Shown: one piece after another, positions 22,177 to 33,650 of the stretch | Layout: the number at the start of each line of letters is the position of its first letter | Position numbering within the stretch: the first letter of the stretch is position 1 | From: Closterium sp. NIES-65 | Lineage: Eukaryota > Streptophyta > Zygnematophyceae > Desmidiales > Closteriaceae | Length of the DNA stretch: 64,000 nucleotides | Direction of reading: 5' to 3' | Assembly: GCA_948144175.1 (NCBI GenBank) | Contig: CANXME010002579.1 | Location: 2,044,001 to 2,108,000, forward strand | The notes under the pieces: model-generated | The model's database searches: none | What the model was told of the DNA's origin: nothing | Seen by the model: the letters and a program-made list of their open reading frames with translations, nothing else | Program-made: the position numbers and the translations under genes

Positions 22177-23305
22177 CGCAGAACCAGATTTCATGGACAC
22201 TCGAGTGGGTGCGGACAAAGATTTTGGAGGAAGACTTCCGTCGCCGCCAACTGAGGGGTAGAGACGATGGTTGCAATGGCTACGGGATGCAACGGAGCCG
22301 ACGTGGCAGAGGACGTGGGGCTAAGTTGGGTGCTGGTGTCAAAATGAAAGGGAGTTGCTGGTATTGTGAGAAGGATGGCCGCCCCTGGTTTTTGTGCTAT
22401 AAGAAACCCGATGGATCGACCCCCCAGAACTGTCAGCAGGATGGCGGTGCACGGAGAAACCAGAGAACGGTGCGAACATGGTCGCCAATTCATCTGACAA
22501 CAACACGAAGACAAACAGCAGTGCGGAGACGAAGAAGGAGCGCACCGCGCGCCAGTTCTTCCATATCGGAGAGCAGGGGGGGCAACGAGATGCCTCTGCC
22601 AAGGTTCGAGCAGAACTGCACCCCCTGGACTATTGGGCGTTGGACAAGGGAGCTTTTTAGACGATAACACCGCGCAAGAACCTGCTGGACGACGTATGCG
22701 CTGCACCGATCAACGATGCGTGCTCTGCCTCTAGAGACGCGCAGAAGGTGGCTGGTGCGGGACGAGCTGCATTTAAGGGAGCAGATGGCAAGCCGGTGGT
22801 GCTGCACGACGTTCTCCTCGTTCCTGATCTCAAGGCCAACCTCATCTCCCTCCGTAAGCTTGCCAAGGCTGGGGTGAGCACTAGCACGGATGGGGTACGC
22901 ACTTGCAAGGTGCAGCAAGGTAATCGGGTGCTTTAGGATATGCACGAGAGCACGGACGTGTACAGATCCATGTGGCAGCTGCCGGCGTTGGCGTGGCATG
23001 GTGGGGGGCAGGCTAGAGAGGGGTCTGCATCCTTGGGGGAGTGCAACGCCGTTGGAGAGGTTGGTGTGAAAGTTATGGCCCGATCTGGAGAGACGGATTG
23101 GGCAACAGCACACCGACGCTTGGGGCATGTGGCAATGCCCTTGTTGAAGCAGTTGGAGGAGGAAGTAGCCGTTTAGGGGCTGAAGCTGAATGGACAGCCA
23201 CCCGATGAGAATTCTGAAATCTGTTTGCTCTTAAAGTTTACCCGTTTTCCCTTCCATAGTGTGGCTCGCAGGAGCAAGAAGCCTTTGGAGCTGGTTCGTA
23301 TGGAC
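22177..23305 (+). pseudogene. Copia-A3 gag (second part), protease and integrase start
   Basis: Continues A3 gag after A2: SWTLEWVRTKILEEDFRRRQL, then a shortened Gly/Arg-rich stretch (an internal deletion relative to A2), zinc knuckle CWYCEKDGRPWFLC with His replaced by Arg, protease region with DKGAF in place of DTGAAW, and integrase HRRLGH to KKPLELVRMD. Stops occur near 22658, 22934 and 23174, and there are frameshifts. It ends at TGGAC (23301-23305), the A4 target duplication. Confidence 0.87.
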
Positions 23306-23647
23306 TGTTGGGTGCAAATTCACATTGCACGACATCCTGCCGTCTGTTTGTACGAGTATGCGTGTGCGAATGCATTTGCGTGTGAATGGTATGTTCGTGT
23401 GTTTGTTTGCTTTCGCAATTTTCGCTTGAAGCATTTGCAGATACTCGCACAATGTGCGCTTCGGCATAACATTGTACGCGCTATGAACAGTACAAGCAGA
23501 AAGGACGAGCTCGCAAAGGAACCCAAGATGAAAGCTTTGTGGTTCGGCTTACTTGATTGCGCAGATTCAGTTCTATCCAACTCGAAATTGTACTGTTTTG
23601 TTTGGTTGACTATAGTGTAGCAGGGCAGGCACTATAGGGGTACAATT
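23306..23647 (+). repeat. Partial LTR (first 342 bp) at the 5' end of A4
   Basis: Begins TGTTGGGTGC and stops after GGGGTACAATT, immediately followed by a complete LTR. The TGGAC duplication flanks this partial copy, so it behaves as the outer end of A4. Confidence 0.9.
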
Positions 23648-24730
23648 TGTTGGGTGCAAATTCACATTGCACGACATCCTGCCGTCTGTTTGTACGAGTG
23701 TGCGTGTGCGAATGCATTTGCGTGTGAATGGTATGTTCGTGTGTTTGTTTGCTTTCGCAATTTTCGCTTGAAGCATTTGCAGGTACTCGCACAATGTGCG
23801 CTTCGGCATAACATTGTACGTGCTATGAACATTACAAGCAGAAAGGACGAGCTCGCAAAGGAACCCAAGATGGAAGCTTTGCGGTTCGGCTTACTTGATT
23901 GCGCAGATTCAGTTCTATCCATCTCGAAATTGTACTGTTTTGTTTGGTTGACTATAGTGTAGCAGGGCAGGCACTATAGGGGTACAATTTAGGTGAAGGT
24001 TGGATGTTGTTTGTCTGTATCTGCATGCTACAGGGCCAGGGGAAACCAGCGGAACCAGCATTTGGCTGGTTGGGCAAAGACAAAACAGGTTCTGTTTTTA
24101 GGACCTGAACCTGGTTGTTGTTTTCCCAGGTTGGAAAAACAGAACCAGAGGTTGTTTACCAACCTACCACCTGCTGTTTTGTCCAGCCAGGTTGGTTCTG
24201 TTGCCTGGAATTATTTGGGATCATCCTTGGTTGTTCCCAGGTTTATTCCCAAGGTCCTTGCTATATATTCCTTCTCTGTTTGTACCTGAATATAGTGAAA
24301 TTGATTCAAGCGAATTCCTCCCTTCCTGGAAATTCGTTTCTACGCGGTGCGACGGCAGAATGCTACCCGAGTCAACGCTAGTACGCTAGCACTCCAACGC
24401 TAGGCTAACGCTGTCCGAGCCATAACTTCGTAATGGCAAAACTTTTCGCGAGGCAACTTGGCTTATTTTAATGCTCTTAGAGTGAGCTTCGATCTAGTAA
24501 ATTCTCAGCTTAATCCGATCTACGGTCTGCACGATACGCTGTGCGACGTTCAAGGTACTCTTGCTGTTTTGACTAAGTCTCTCTTGATCCCTCTCTCTAC
24601 AAACTCGGACCCGAGGATAGGGTCTGGTCTTGTACCAGGCACCCAAGGACCCTTGGAGGTGACCCCGAGGAGAGGTTTTAAGTGTGATAAAGTCTTAATA
24701 GCTTGAGTTTATTAGGCCCTTACACCAACA
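23648..24730 (+). repeat. Complete 5' LTR of A4
   Basis: 1,083 bp, TGTTGGG...CCAACA, with a short deletion at CCTTGCTATATATTCC. Followed by AGC and the primer binding site. Confidence 0.92.
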
Positions 24731-24733
24731 AGC

Positions 24734-24745
24734 TGGTATCAGAGC
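24734..24745 (+). promoter_or_regulatory. Primer binding site of A4
   Basis: TGGTATCAGAGC, initiator-Met tRNA type, three bases after the LTR. Confidence 0.9.
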
Positions 24746-24776
24746 TGCGTTATTGTGATCCTCGATATAGGTAGCT

Positions 24777-27608
24777 ATGGCGGGGAACACCTCGGCGGTA
24801 GCTGGTGAATCTTCAGCCCAAGATCGTAGCGGCAGCCATGATTCTGGTGTTTCTGCGCCAAGGGGAGCGCGAACAAGCCAGGGCTCGCTGATCAAGGAGG
24901 TGCTGAAAAACTTCACTGTCGAGAAGTTCAATGGTGAGGGCTATGATGATTGGGCCTGGAAAATGCAACTTTATTTCCGTCAGATCGGATTGCTGAAACT
25001 AATGATTGGGGAGGAGCCTAGACCGAGTGACCCGGCCCTTCAGGTAGATTGGGACGAGCGCGCCTCGGCTGGCTACTACTTGATGTCGCAGAGTTTGGAG
25101 CTGAACCAGCGTCACCACGTCATGCACCTGCTGCCGGAGGTTGAGTGCGGTCCGAAGGCGTGGACCGTGTTGAAGGAGCTGCACGCCCCTACCTCCGTCG
25201 CTGCGACGCTCATGATGGAGAGGGAGCTGTCCGCGTTGCGCCTAAGCGAGGGAGAGCCGGTACAACCCATCCTGGACAAGATGCGTGATCTCTACGCGAA
25301 GCTGGCGATCGTGGGAATCACCTACCCGGAGCAGACCAAGTGCCTGAAGATGCTCTCGCTGCTGCCGGAATCGTGGCTTCAATTCACGAGCGGATTGAGC
25401 CTGCCGCAGAACCAGAGCTTGTGGACGTTCGAGTGGGTGCGGACGAAGATTCTGGAGGAGGACTTCCGTCGCCGCCAACTGAGGGGTGGAGACGACGGCA
25501 GCAGCGGCTACGGGATGCAAGGGAGCAGACGTGGCAAAGGACGTGGCTTCGGTGGTGCTGGACGCGGTGCAAAGAAAGACGACGACTCCAACGACCAACA
25601 AGGAGGTACCGGTTGGGGTCGCGGTGCGAAATCTGGACGTGGGGGCAAGTCGGGTGCTGGTGGCAAAATGAAAGGGAGTTGCTGGTATTGTGAGAAGGAA
25701 GGGCACCCCTGGTTTTTGTGCTATAAGAAACCCGATGGATGGACCCCCCAGAATCGTCACCAGGATGGCGGCGCGCGGAGGAACCAGAAAAACGGCGCCA
25801 ACATGGTCGCTGATTCGTCCGACAACAACTCGAAGGGCAACGGCGGTGCGGAGAAGGAGACGCATCTGCTAAGGTTGGAGCAGAGCTGCACCCCTTGGAC
25901 TATTGGGTGTTGGACACAGGCGCTGCTTGGACAATGACGCCGCGCAAGGACCTGCTGGACAACGTACGCGCTGCACCGATTAATGAGGTGTGCTCTGCGT
26001 CTGGACACATGTTGAAGGTGGCTGGTGCGGGACGAGCTGCGTTTAAGGGAGCGGATGGCAAGCCGGTGGTGCTGCACGACGTTCTCCTCGTCCCCGACCT
26101 GAAGGCCAACCTTATCTCCCTCCATAAGCTTGGCAAGGCTGGGGTGAACACCAACACGGATGGGGCTCGCATTTATAAGGGGAAGCTGGGCAATCGGGTG
26201 CTTTGGGATCTGCACGAGAGCAAGGACGTGTACAGATCTATGTGGCAGCTGCCGGCGCTGGCTTAGCATGGTGGGGGGCAGGCTGGAGAGGGGTCTGCAT
26301 CCCAGGGGGAGTGCAATGCCGTTGGAGGGGTTGGTGTGAAAGTGTCGGCCAGATCTGGGGAGACGGATTGGGCAACTGCACACCGACGCTTGGGGCATGT
26401 GGCAATGCCTTTGCTGAAGCAGCTGGAGAAGGATGGAGCCGTTAAGGGCTTGAAGCTGAACGGACAACCACCCGATGATAACTGTGAAATTTGCCTCCTT
26501 TCAAAGTTCACCCGTTTCCCCTTCCATAGTGTGGCTGGCAGGAGCAAAAAGCCGTTGGAGCTGGTCCACATGGGAGTGGTGGGGCCGCTGCCGGTGCAAG
26601 GGCACAAGGGGGAGCGGTACTTCCTAACCATAGTGGATGACTGGAGCAGGCTAATGTGGGCGTATCCGCTGAAGCAGAAAGATCACGCCGCCTCCACGAT
26701 TCGGGAGGATTGGCTGCCGTTCGTGGAGAAGCAAGCGGAGTGTGTGGTGAAGCGGATTAGGACAGATCGGGGTGGTGAGTTCCTTGGAGCTGAGATGACG
26801 GCCTGGCTCAAGAAGCAGGGCATCCAGAGGGAGCTGACCACGGCTTACACCCCACAGTCCAATGGTGTAGCAGAACGGGCGAACCGGACAATTCAGGAGA
26901 CAGCTAGGGCGCTGCTCATAGAATCTGGGCTGGGCAACTTGATGTGGCCCCATGCTGTTCGGCACGCTACCGTCACTAGGAACAGGGTACTCACAAAGGT
27001 TGGGGATGACTCGTGGGTGCCGTTGGAGAGGTGGCTTGGGAGGAAGCCGCCGGTGGACATGCTGAGGGTGTTCGGTTGCATGGCAGTCGCCCACGTCCCC
27101 AAGACCTACCGCAGTAAGTTGGGGGCGAGTGCAATCTGGTGTGTGCATTTGGGGCTGGCTGCTGAGAGCAAGGGATGGCTGCTGTGGGAGCCTTCCAAGG
27201 GTGTGTTGTTTGACAGCAGGGATGTGAAGTTTGTTGAGGGCATGATGTATGGGAGCTGGGAGGAAACAACCGGAGGCCAGGGTGTCCCAGCAGATGGAGC
27301 AGATCACCATGCAGCTGGACCTGACTCCTAGTGTGTGGGAGGAGGGAGAGGGGGCAGCTGCAGAGGGTGGTGATAAAGAGAAGGTGCAGGAGGCACCTGC
27401 TGGTGGAGGTGATGGTGTGGAGACTAGCGGTAGCACTAGTGGAGCTGCTGGATCCGAGGGAGGAGAGCAGCAGCAGGGAAAACTTAAGAAGCCGAAGGGT
27501 GTCGTTATGAAGGGATGGGAGACACCCGTCTCCAGGCCAGGACGTACCCGTATGGCTACTAAGAAGCTGACTGCAGGAGCTGATGTAGCAGAGCAGCAGC
27601 TTGGGACC
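24777..27608 (+). pseudogene. Copia-A4 gag-protease-integrase pseudogene, truncated before reverse transcriptase
   Basis: Start ATG at 24777 as in A2. Gag is intact through the zinc knuckle (CWYCEKEGHPWFLC), then a deletion after GGTGCGGAGAAG shifts the frame. Protease (YWVLDTGAAWTM, about 25898) resumes in another frame and stops at TAG 26264-26266. Integrase is well kept (26336-27260: HRRLGH, CEIC, VDDWSR, RTDRGGEF, NGVAERANR), then a one-base insertion near 27262 shifts the frame again. Homology ends in the linker at about 27608 (AEQQLGT). Without reverse transcriptase A4 could only have moved with help, or was truncated after insertion. Confidence 0.9.
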
Positions 27609-27613
27609 ATCAT

Positions 27614-28367
27614 GCTTGAGTTTATTAAGGTTGGATGTTGTTTGTCTGTATCTGCATGCTACAGGGCCAGGGGAAACCAGCGGAACCAGCATTTGGCTGG
27701 TTGGGCAAAGAACAGGTTCTGTTTTTAGGACCTGAACCTGGTTATTGTTTTCCCAGGTTGGAAAAACAGAACCAGAGGTTGTTCACCAACCTACCACCTG
27801 CTATTTTGTCCAGCCAGGTTGGTTCTGTTGCTTGGAATTATTTGGGATCATCCCTGGTTGTTCCCAGGTTGATTCCCAAGGTCCTTGCTAGCTTGAGCCA
27901 TTTATTCCTTCTCTGTTTGTACCTGAATATAGTGAAATTGATTCAAGCGAATTCCTCCCTTCCTGGAATTTCGTTTCTACGCGGTGCGACGGCGGAATGC
28001 TACCCGAGTCAACGCTAGTACGCTAGCACTCGAACGCTAGGCTAACGCTGTCCGAGCCATAACTTCGTAATGGCAGAACTTTTCGCGAGGCAACTTGGCT
28101 TATTTTAAAGCTCTTAGAGTGAGCTTCGATATAGGAAATTCTCAGCTTAATCCAATTTACGGTCTGCACGATACGCTGCGCGACGTTCAAGGTACTCTTG
28201 CTGTTTTGACTAAGTCCCTCCTGATTCCTCTCTCTACAAACTCGGACCCGAGGATAGGGGCTGGTCTTGTACCAGGCACCCAAGGACCCTTGGAGGTGAC
28301 CCCGAGGAGAGGTTTTAAGTGTGATAAAGTCTTAATAGCTTGAGTTTATTAGGCCCTTACACCTACA
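27614..28367 (+). repeat. 3' LTR of A4, truncated and chimeric at its left end
   Basis: GCTTGAGTTTATTA (27614-27627), which matches the far 3' end of the LTR, is fused to the LTR interior (AGGTTGGATGTTG), which then runs normally to CCTACA at 28367. The first 350 bp or so of the LTR are missing. Confidence 0.88.
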
Positions 28368-31060
28368 TGGACTTGGTGGGGCCGCTGCCAGTGCAAGGTT
28401 ACAAGAGCGGGCAGTATTTCCTAACAATTGTAGATGAATGCAGCAGACTCATATGGACGTATCCGCAAAAACAAAAGGACCACGCCGCCTTCACGATACG
28501 GTAAGATTGGATGCCATTCGTAGAGAAGCAGGCGGAATGAGTTGTGAAGCGGATTTGGACACATCGGGGTGGTGAGTTCCTTGGATTTGAGATGACGGCT
28601 TGGCTCAAGAAGCAGGGCATCCAGAGGGAGCTGACCACGGGTTACACCCCACACTTTAATTAATGGTGTAGCAGAACGGGCGAACCGGACAATTGTGGAG
28701 ACAGCTAAGTGCGCTGCTCATAGAATCTGGGCTGGGCAACTCAATGTAGTCAATGCTGTTCGGCACGCTACCGTCGCTAGGAACAGGGTGCTCGCAAAGG
28801 TTGGGGATAAATCGTGGGTGCCGTTGGAGAGGTTGCTTTCGAGGAAGCTGCCGGTGGACATACTGAGGGTGTTCAGTTGCATGGCAGTCACCTACGTCCC
28901 CAAGACCTACCGCAGTAAGTTGGGGGCGAGTGCAATCTGGTGTGTGCATTTGGGGCTGGCTGCTGAGAGCAAGAGATGGCTGCTGTGGAAACCATCCAAA
29001 TGATTTTTTTTTTACAGTAGGGATGTAAAGTTTGTTGAGGGCATGATGTATGGGAGCTGGGAGAAACACCCGGAGGCCAGGGTTTCCCAGCAAGTGGAGC
29101 AGATCACCATGCAGCTGGACCTGACTCCTAGTGTGTGGGAGGAGGGAGAGGAGGCAACTGCAGGGAATGGTTATGGAGAGAGGGTACAGGAGGCACCTGC
29201 TGGTGGAGAAAATGGTGTGGAGACTGGCGGTAGCACTAGTGGAGCTGATGGATCCGAGGGAGGAGAGCAGGAACAGGGGAAATCTAAGAAGCTGAAGGGT
29301 GTCGTTATGAAGGGATGGGAGACACTCGTCTCCAAGCCAGGACGTACCCGTATGGCTACTAAGAAGCTGACTGAGAAGGATCAGGTTTAGCGGAGCAGCT
29401 TGGGACAGAGGAGGAAATGCTGATTCTACCCGATGGTTGTGACCCAGATGAGTTGGATGAACCTGCCTACTGTTTTCTTTTCCTTGCACCAGAGAAACCA
29501 GCTAGCAGGGAGGAGCCATTAGCTGGAACAGATAGGAAGAAATGGCTGGCCTCTAGGGATGCTAAGTACCAGAGCCTGCTAGAGAATGGGACATGGGATC
29601 TGGTGGTGCTGCCCGAGGGGAAGAAAGTCGTACAGTGCAAGTGGGTTCTAATGATCAAGACCGATGACAAGGGACAGGTCATCATCTACAAGAGTAGGCT
29701 GGTGGCAAATTGGTTTATTCAGAAGGAGAAGCGGGACTTCAATGAGATATTTGCTCTCACTGCCAAACCCCCTATCCTCTGTGACTTGTTGGCAGATGCA
29801 GCCGTGAGTGGGAAACTCATTATTCAGATGGATATATCAATGGCATTTCTGAATGGGATCCTAGAGGAGAATGTGTACATCATGCAGCCGCCTGGGTATG
29901 AGGATGGTACAGGCAGGGTGTGCGAGCTGAAAAGGTCCATCTACGGCTTGAAGCAGGTGCCACGTTGCTGGTACCAGAAGTTGGCAGCTGTTTTAGAGGA
30001 AATGGAATTCATGACCAGCAGCTGTCATGAGAGCCTTTTTCTCAAGGGGGAAGGGGAGAAGCTGGTGTTGTTTCTGGTCTACGAGGATGACATTTTTCTC
30101 TTTAGCAGCAGCATGAAGGATATCCTTAATGTGCAGCAGCACCTGATGGGGAACTTCAAATGCAAGAACCTTTGGGAGGTAAAGTACTACCTCGAGATGT
30201 ACATGGAGAAGGATCTAGATCACAGGTGGTTGAAGCTGCACCAGGAGAAGTTCATCAAGGAGCTGGGGGAGAAGTACGGAATTGAGAATGAGCGCAAAGT
30301 TCCAACTTCCTTGCCAGCAGAATTCATGCTTGTGAAGGCTGCACAGGATGAATGGGTTGAAGCCGAAGAGCAGCAGCACTTTCGGTCCTTGGTGGGCAGC
30401 CTCTTCTATGCAGCAGTTCATAGGAGGACCGACATCTCTTTCTCCATTGGGCAACTGGCTAGGGTGATGCAGAATCCATCAGAGGAGCAGGTGGATGCAG
30501 CTGAGCGTGTGGTGACGTACATGAACTCTCACCCAAGCATTGGAGCACAGGTGAAACAAAAAGGGGTTGAGGTGCTGGAAGCGAAGGGGGGGGGGGCTTG
30601 GAGAAGGCAAGTTGTTTCTCAATTTCCTTACCGATGCTACGTGGGCTTTTGAAAAGGAGGATTCCTCATCCGTCTGAGGATACATGTATGTAGTTGGGGG
30701 AGGACCTGTTAGTTGGAGGTCAAAGAAGCAGACGGAGACGGCACTCTCTTTCATAGAATCAGAGTACATGGCGATGAAGGAGGTGATTTGGCTGAGGAGG
30801 CTGTTAAAAGAGATTGGCCAGAAGCAGAATGTTGCTACGCCGCTGTTTTGTGATAACAAGGTGGGTCTTGGGATGGCCAGGAAGGCTGTGCTTCATGTGC
30901 TGAACAAGCACATACGTATCAAGTGGCACTGGCTGCGTAAGGAGGTGAAGAGCGGGGCGCTAAATCCGACCTTTATCAAGATTCACCAGCAGCCAGCAGA
31001 CTTCCTCACCATGAGCCTCATTGTTGTGGTGTGTGCATGAGTAGAATGAACATGAACTAG
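28368..31060 (+). pseudogene. Copia-A3 integrase to RNase H pseudogene
   Basis: Resumes A3 integrase (WTWWGRCQ in one frame, DLVGPLPVQG in the true one), with early stops, a T-run near 29006 and many substitutions. The longest open part is 29417-30652, covering reverse transcriptase. There the catalytic YVDD box reads YEDD (30079-30090), replacing Val and likely damaging polymerase activity. A G10 run near 30588 shifts the frame before RNase H, which continues at 30684-31040 with a small deletion. It is the most diverged long A copy in the window. Confidence 0.88.
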
Positions 31061-31087
31061 CGTGAAATGATGGGGATGCAGCCGGCA

Positions 31088-31102
31088 GGCTGAGGGGGAG
31101 TG
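31088..31102 (+). other. Polypurine tract of A3
   Basis: GGCTGAGGGGGAGTG before the LTR start at 31103. Confidence 0.78.
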
Positions 31103-32187
31103 TGTTGGGTGCAAATTCAAATTGCACGGCATTCTGCCGTCTGCTTGTACGAATATGCGTATGCAAATGAATCTGTGTGTGAATTGAATGTTCGTATGTT
31201 TCTTTGCTTTCGCAATTTTCGCTTGATGCATTTGCAGGTGCTCGCGCAATGTGCACTTCAGCAGAACATTGTATGCGTTATAAACAGTGCAAGGAGAAAG
31301 GACGAGCTCGCAAAGGAACCCAAGATGGAAGCTTTGCGGTTCAGTTGAATTGATTGCGCATATTCATTTCTAACCAACTCGAATTTTTACTGTTTTGTTT
31401 GGTTGACTATAGTGTAGCAGGGCAGGCACTATAAGGGTACAATTTAGGTGAAGGTTGGATATTGTTTGCCTGTATGTGCATGCTACACGGCCAGGGGAAA
31501 CCAGCGGAACCAATATTTGGCTGGTTGGGCAAACATAAAATAGGCTTTTAGGACCTGAACCTGGTTGTTGTTTTCCCAAGTTGGAAAAAAAGAACCAGAG
31601 GTTGTTTACCAACCTACCTGCTGTTTTGTCCAGCCAGCTTGGTTCTGTTGCTTTGAATTGTTTGGGATCATCCATGGTTGTTCCCAGGTTGATTCCCGAT
31701 GTCCTTGCGAGCTATAACTTTTTATTCCTTCTCTGTTTGTACCTGGACATAGTCAATTTGAATCAAGCAAATTCCTTCCTTGCTGGAATGTCGTTTCTAT
31801 GCGGTTCGACGGCGGAATGCTACCCGAGTCAACGCTAGTATGCTAGCAGACCTATGCTAGGCAAACGCTGTCCAAGCCATCTCTTCGTAATGGCAGAACT
31901 TTTCGCGAGGCAACTTGCCTTTTTTTAAAGCTCCTGGAGCGAGTTTCAATGTAGGAAACTTTCAGCTTAATCTGATCGATGGTCTGCACGATACACTGCG
32001 CGACGTACAAGGTACTTTTGTTATATTGGCTAAGTCATTCTTGGTCCTTCTCTTTATAAACTCGGACCCGAGGATAGGGGCTGGTCTTGTACCAAGCACC
32101 CAAGGACCCGCGGAGGTGACCCCGAGGAGAGGTTTTAAGTTTGATAAAGTCTTAATAGCTTGAGTTTATTAGGCCCTTACACCAACA
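31103..32187 (+). repeat. 3' LTR of A3
   Basis: 1,085 bp, TGTTGGG...CCAACA, with many private differences (for example GGCATTCTGCCG and a deletion near CATAAAATAGGC), in keeping with A3 being the oldest member of the nest. It is followed by a single minisatellite unit. Confidence 0.9.
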
Positions 32188-32231
32188 TTATGTACCCGTG
32201 TGGTTGGTACTAAGAGTAAGTACGTTACTTA
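32188..32231 (+). repeat. Minisatellite unit between two LTRs
   Basis: 44 bp, little more than one 39-bp unit (GTGTGGTTGGTACTAAGAG present), ending in ACTTA, the target duplication of the solo LTR that follows. Confidence 0.85.
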
Positions 32232-33324
32232 TGTTGGGTGCAAATTCACATTGCACGACATCCTGCCGTCTGTTTGTACGAGTATGCGTGTGCGAATGCA
32301 TTTGCGTGTGAATGGTATGTTCGTGTGTTTGTTTGCTTTCGCAATTTTTACTTGAAGCATTTGCAGGTACTCGCACAATGAGCGCTTCGGCATAACATTG
32401 TACGCGCTATGAACAGTACAAGCAGAAAGGACGAGCTCGCAAAGGAACCCAAGATGGAAGCTTTGTGGTTCGGCTTACTTGATTGCGCAGATTCAGTTCT
32501 ATCCAACTCGAAATTGTACTGTTTTGTTTGGTTGCCTATGGTGTAGCAGGGCAGGCACTATAGGGGTACAATTTAGGTGAAGGTTGGATGTTGTTTGTCT
32601 GTATCTGCATGCTACAGGGCCAGGGGAAACCAGCGGAACCAGCATCTGGCTGGTTGGGCAAAGACAAAACAGGTTCTGTTTTTAGGACCTGAACCTGGTT
32701 GTTGTTTTCCCTGGTTGGAAAAACAGAACCAGAGGTTGTTTACCAACCTACCACCTGCTATTTTGTCCAGCCAGGTTGGTTCTGTTGCTTGGAATTATTT
32801 GGGATCATCCCTGGTTGTTCCCAGGTTGATTCCCAAGGTCCTTGCTAGCTAGAGCTATTTATTCCTTCTCTGTTTGTACCTGAATATAGTGAAATTGCTT
32901 CAAGCGAATTCCTCCCTTCCTGGAATTTCGTTTCTACGCGGTGCGACGGCGGAATGCCACCCGAGTCAACGCTAGTACGCTAGCACTCCAACGCTAGGCT
33001 AACGCTGTCCGAGCCATAACTTCGTAATGGCAGAACTTTTCGCGAGGCAACTTGGCTTATTTTAAAGCTCTTAGAGTGAGCTTCGATATAGGAAATTCTC
33101 AGCTTAATCCGATTTACGGTCTGCACGATACGCTGCGCGACGTTCAAGGTACTCTTGCTGTTTTGACTAAGTCCCTCTTGATCCCTCTCTCTACGAACTC
33201 GGACCCGAGGATAGGGGCTGGTCTTGTACCACGCACCCAAGGACCCTTGGAGGTGACCCCGAGGAGAGGTTTTAAGTGTGATAAAGTCTTAATAGCTTGA
33301 GTTTATTAGGCCCTTACACCAACA
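32232..33324 (+). repeat. Solo LTR of family A with perfect ACTTA target duplication
   Basis: 1,093 bp, TGTTGGG...CCAACA, flanked by ACTTA on both sides (32227-32231, 33325-33329), with minisatellite on each side and no internal region. This is the usual product of recombination between the two LTRs of one element. Its right half (32857 on) belongs to the segmental duplication. Confidence 0.93.
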
Positions 33325-33650
33325 ACTTATATATGTTGCTGGTACTAAGAGTGACTGCGTTAATTACCCATGTGCTTGGCAACAAGCGTAAGTGCGTTAC
33401 TTTCCTGTTTGGTAGGTAATAAGATAAAGAGCGTTTCTTACTTGTACGGTTGGTACTAAGAGTAAGTTCGTAACTTACGCATATGGTTGATACTAAAGAG
33501 TATTAAGAATAAGTGCGTTACTTACCCATGTGGTTGGTATTAAGAGTAAGTGCATTGCTTACCCGTGTGGTTGGTATGAATAACAAGTGCACTGCTTATC
33601 CGTCTGTTTAGTACAAATACTAAGTACGGTACTTGCCCATGTAGTTGGTG
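33325..33650 (+). repeat. 39-bp minisatellite inside duplication copy 1
   Basis: About eight degenerate units with TGGTTGGTA and AAGTGCGTTACTTACCC; repeated at 58495-58820. Confidence 0.88.

Larger units (their letters stand above)
23306..28367 (+). mobile_element. Copia-A4, rearranged, with perfect TGGAC target duplication
   Basis: Flanked by TGGAC on both sides (23301-23305 and 28368-28372). Its 5' end is a partial LTR followed by a complete LTR; the body has gag, protease, integrase and linker; then reverse transcriptase, RNase H and the start of the 3' LTR are missing and the body is joined to the LTR interior. It sits in the integrase of A3 between codons for MD and LVGP. Confidence 0.92.
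14663..32187 (+). mobile_element. Composite nest: old copia-A3 interrupted by A2 and A4
   Basis: A3 survives in pieces: 5' LTR piece 14663-15081, gag 15082-15327 and 22177-23305 (continuing into protease and integrase), integrase to RNase H 28368-31060, and 3' LTR 31103-32187. A2 (15328-22176) sits in its gag, and A4 (23306-28367) in its integrase. Removing both restores co-linear homology with the other A copies. The flanks of A3 do not match each other (AGAGA at 14658-14662, TTATG at 32188-32192), so its own insertion site was later rearranged. Confidence 0.85.

Noticed and set aside
26651-27613. Antisense ORF of 320 codons over A4 integrase
   Set aside because: Shadow of the integrase frame; His/Pro/Ser-rich with no domain.
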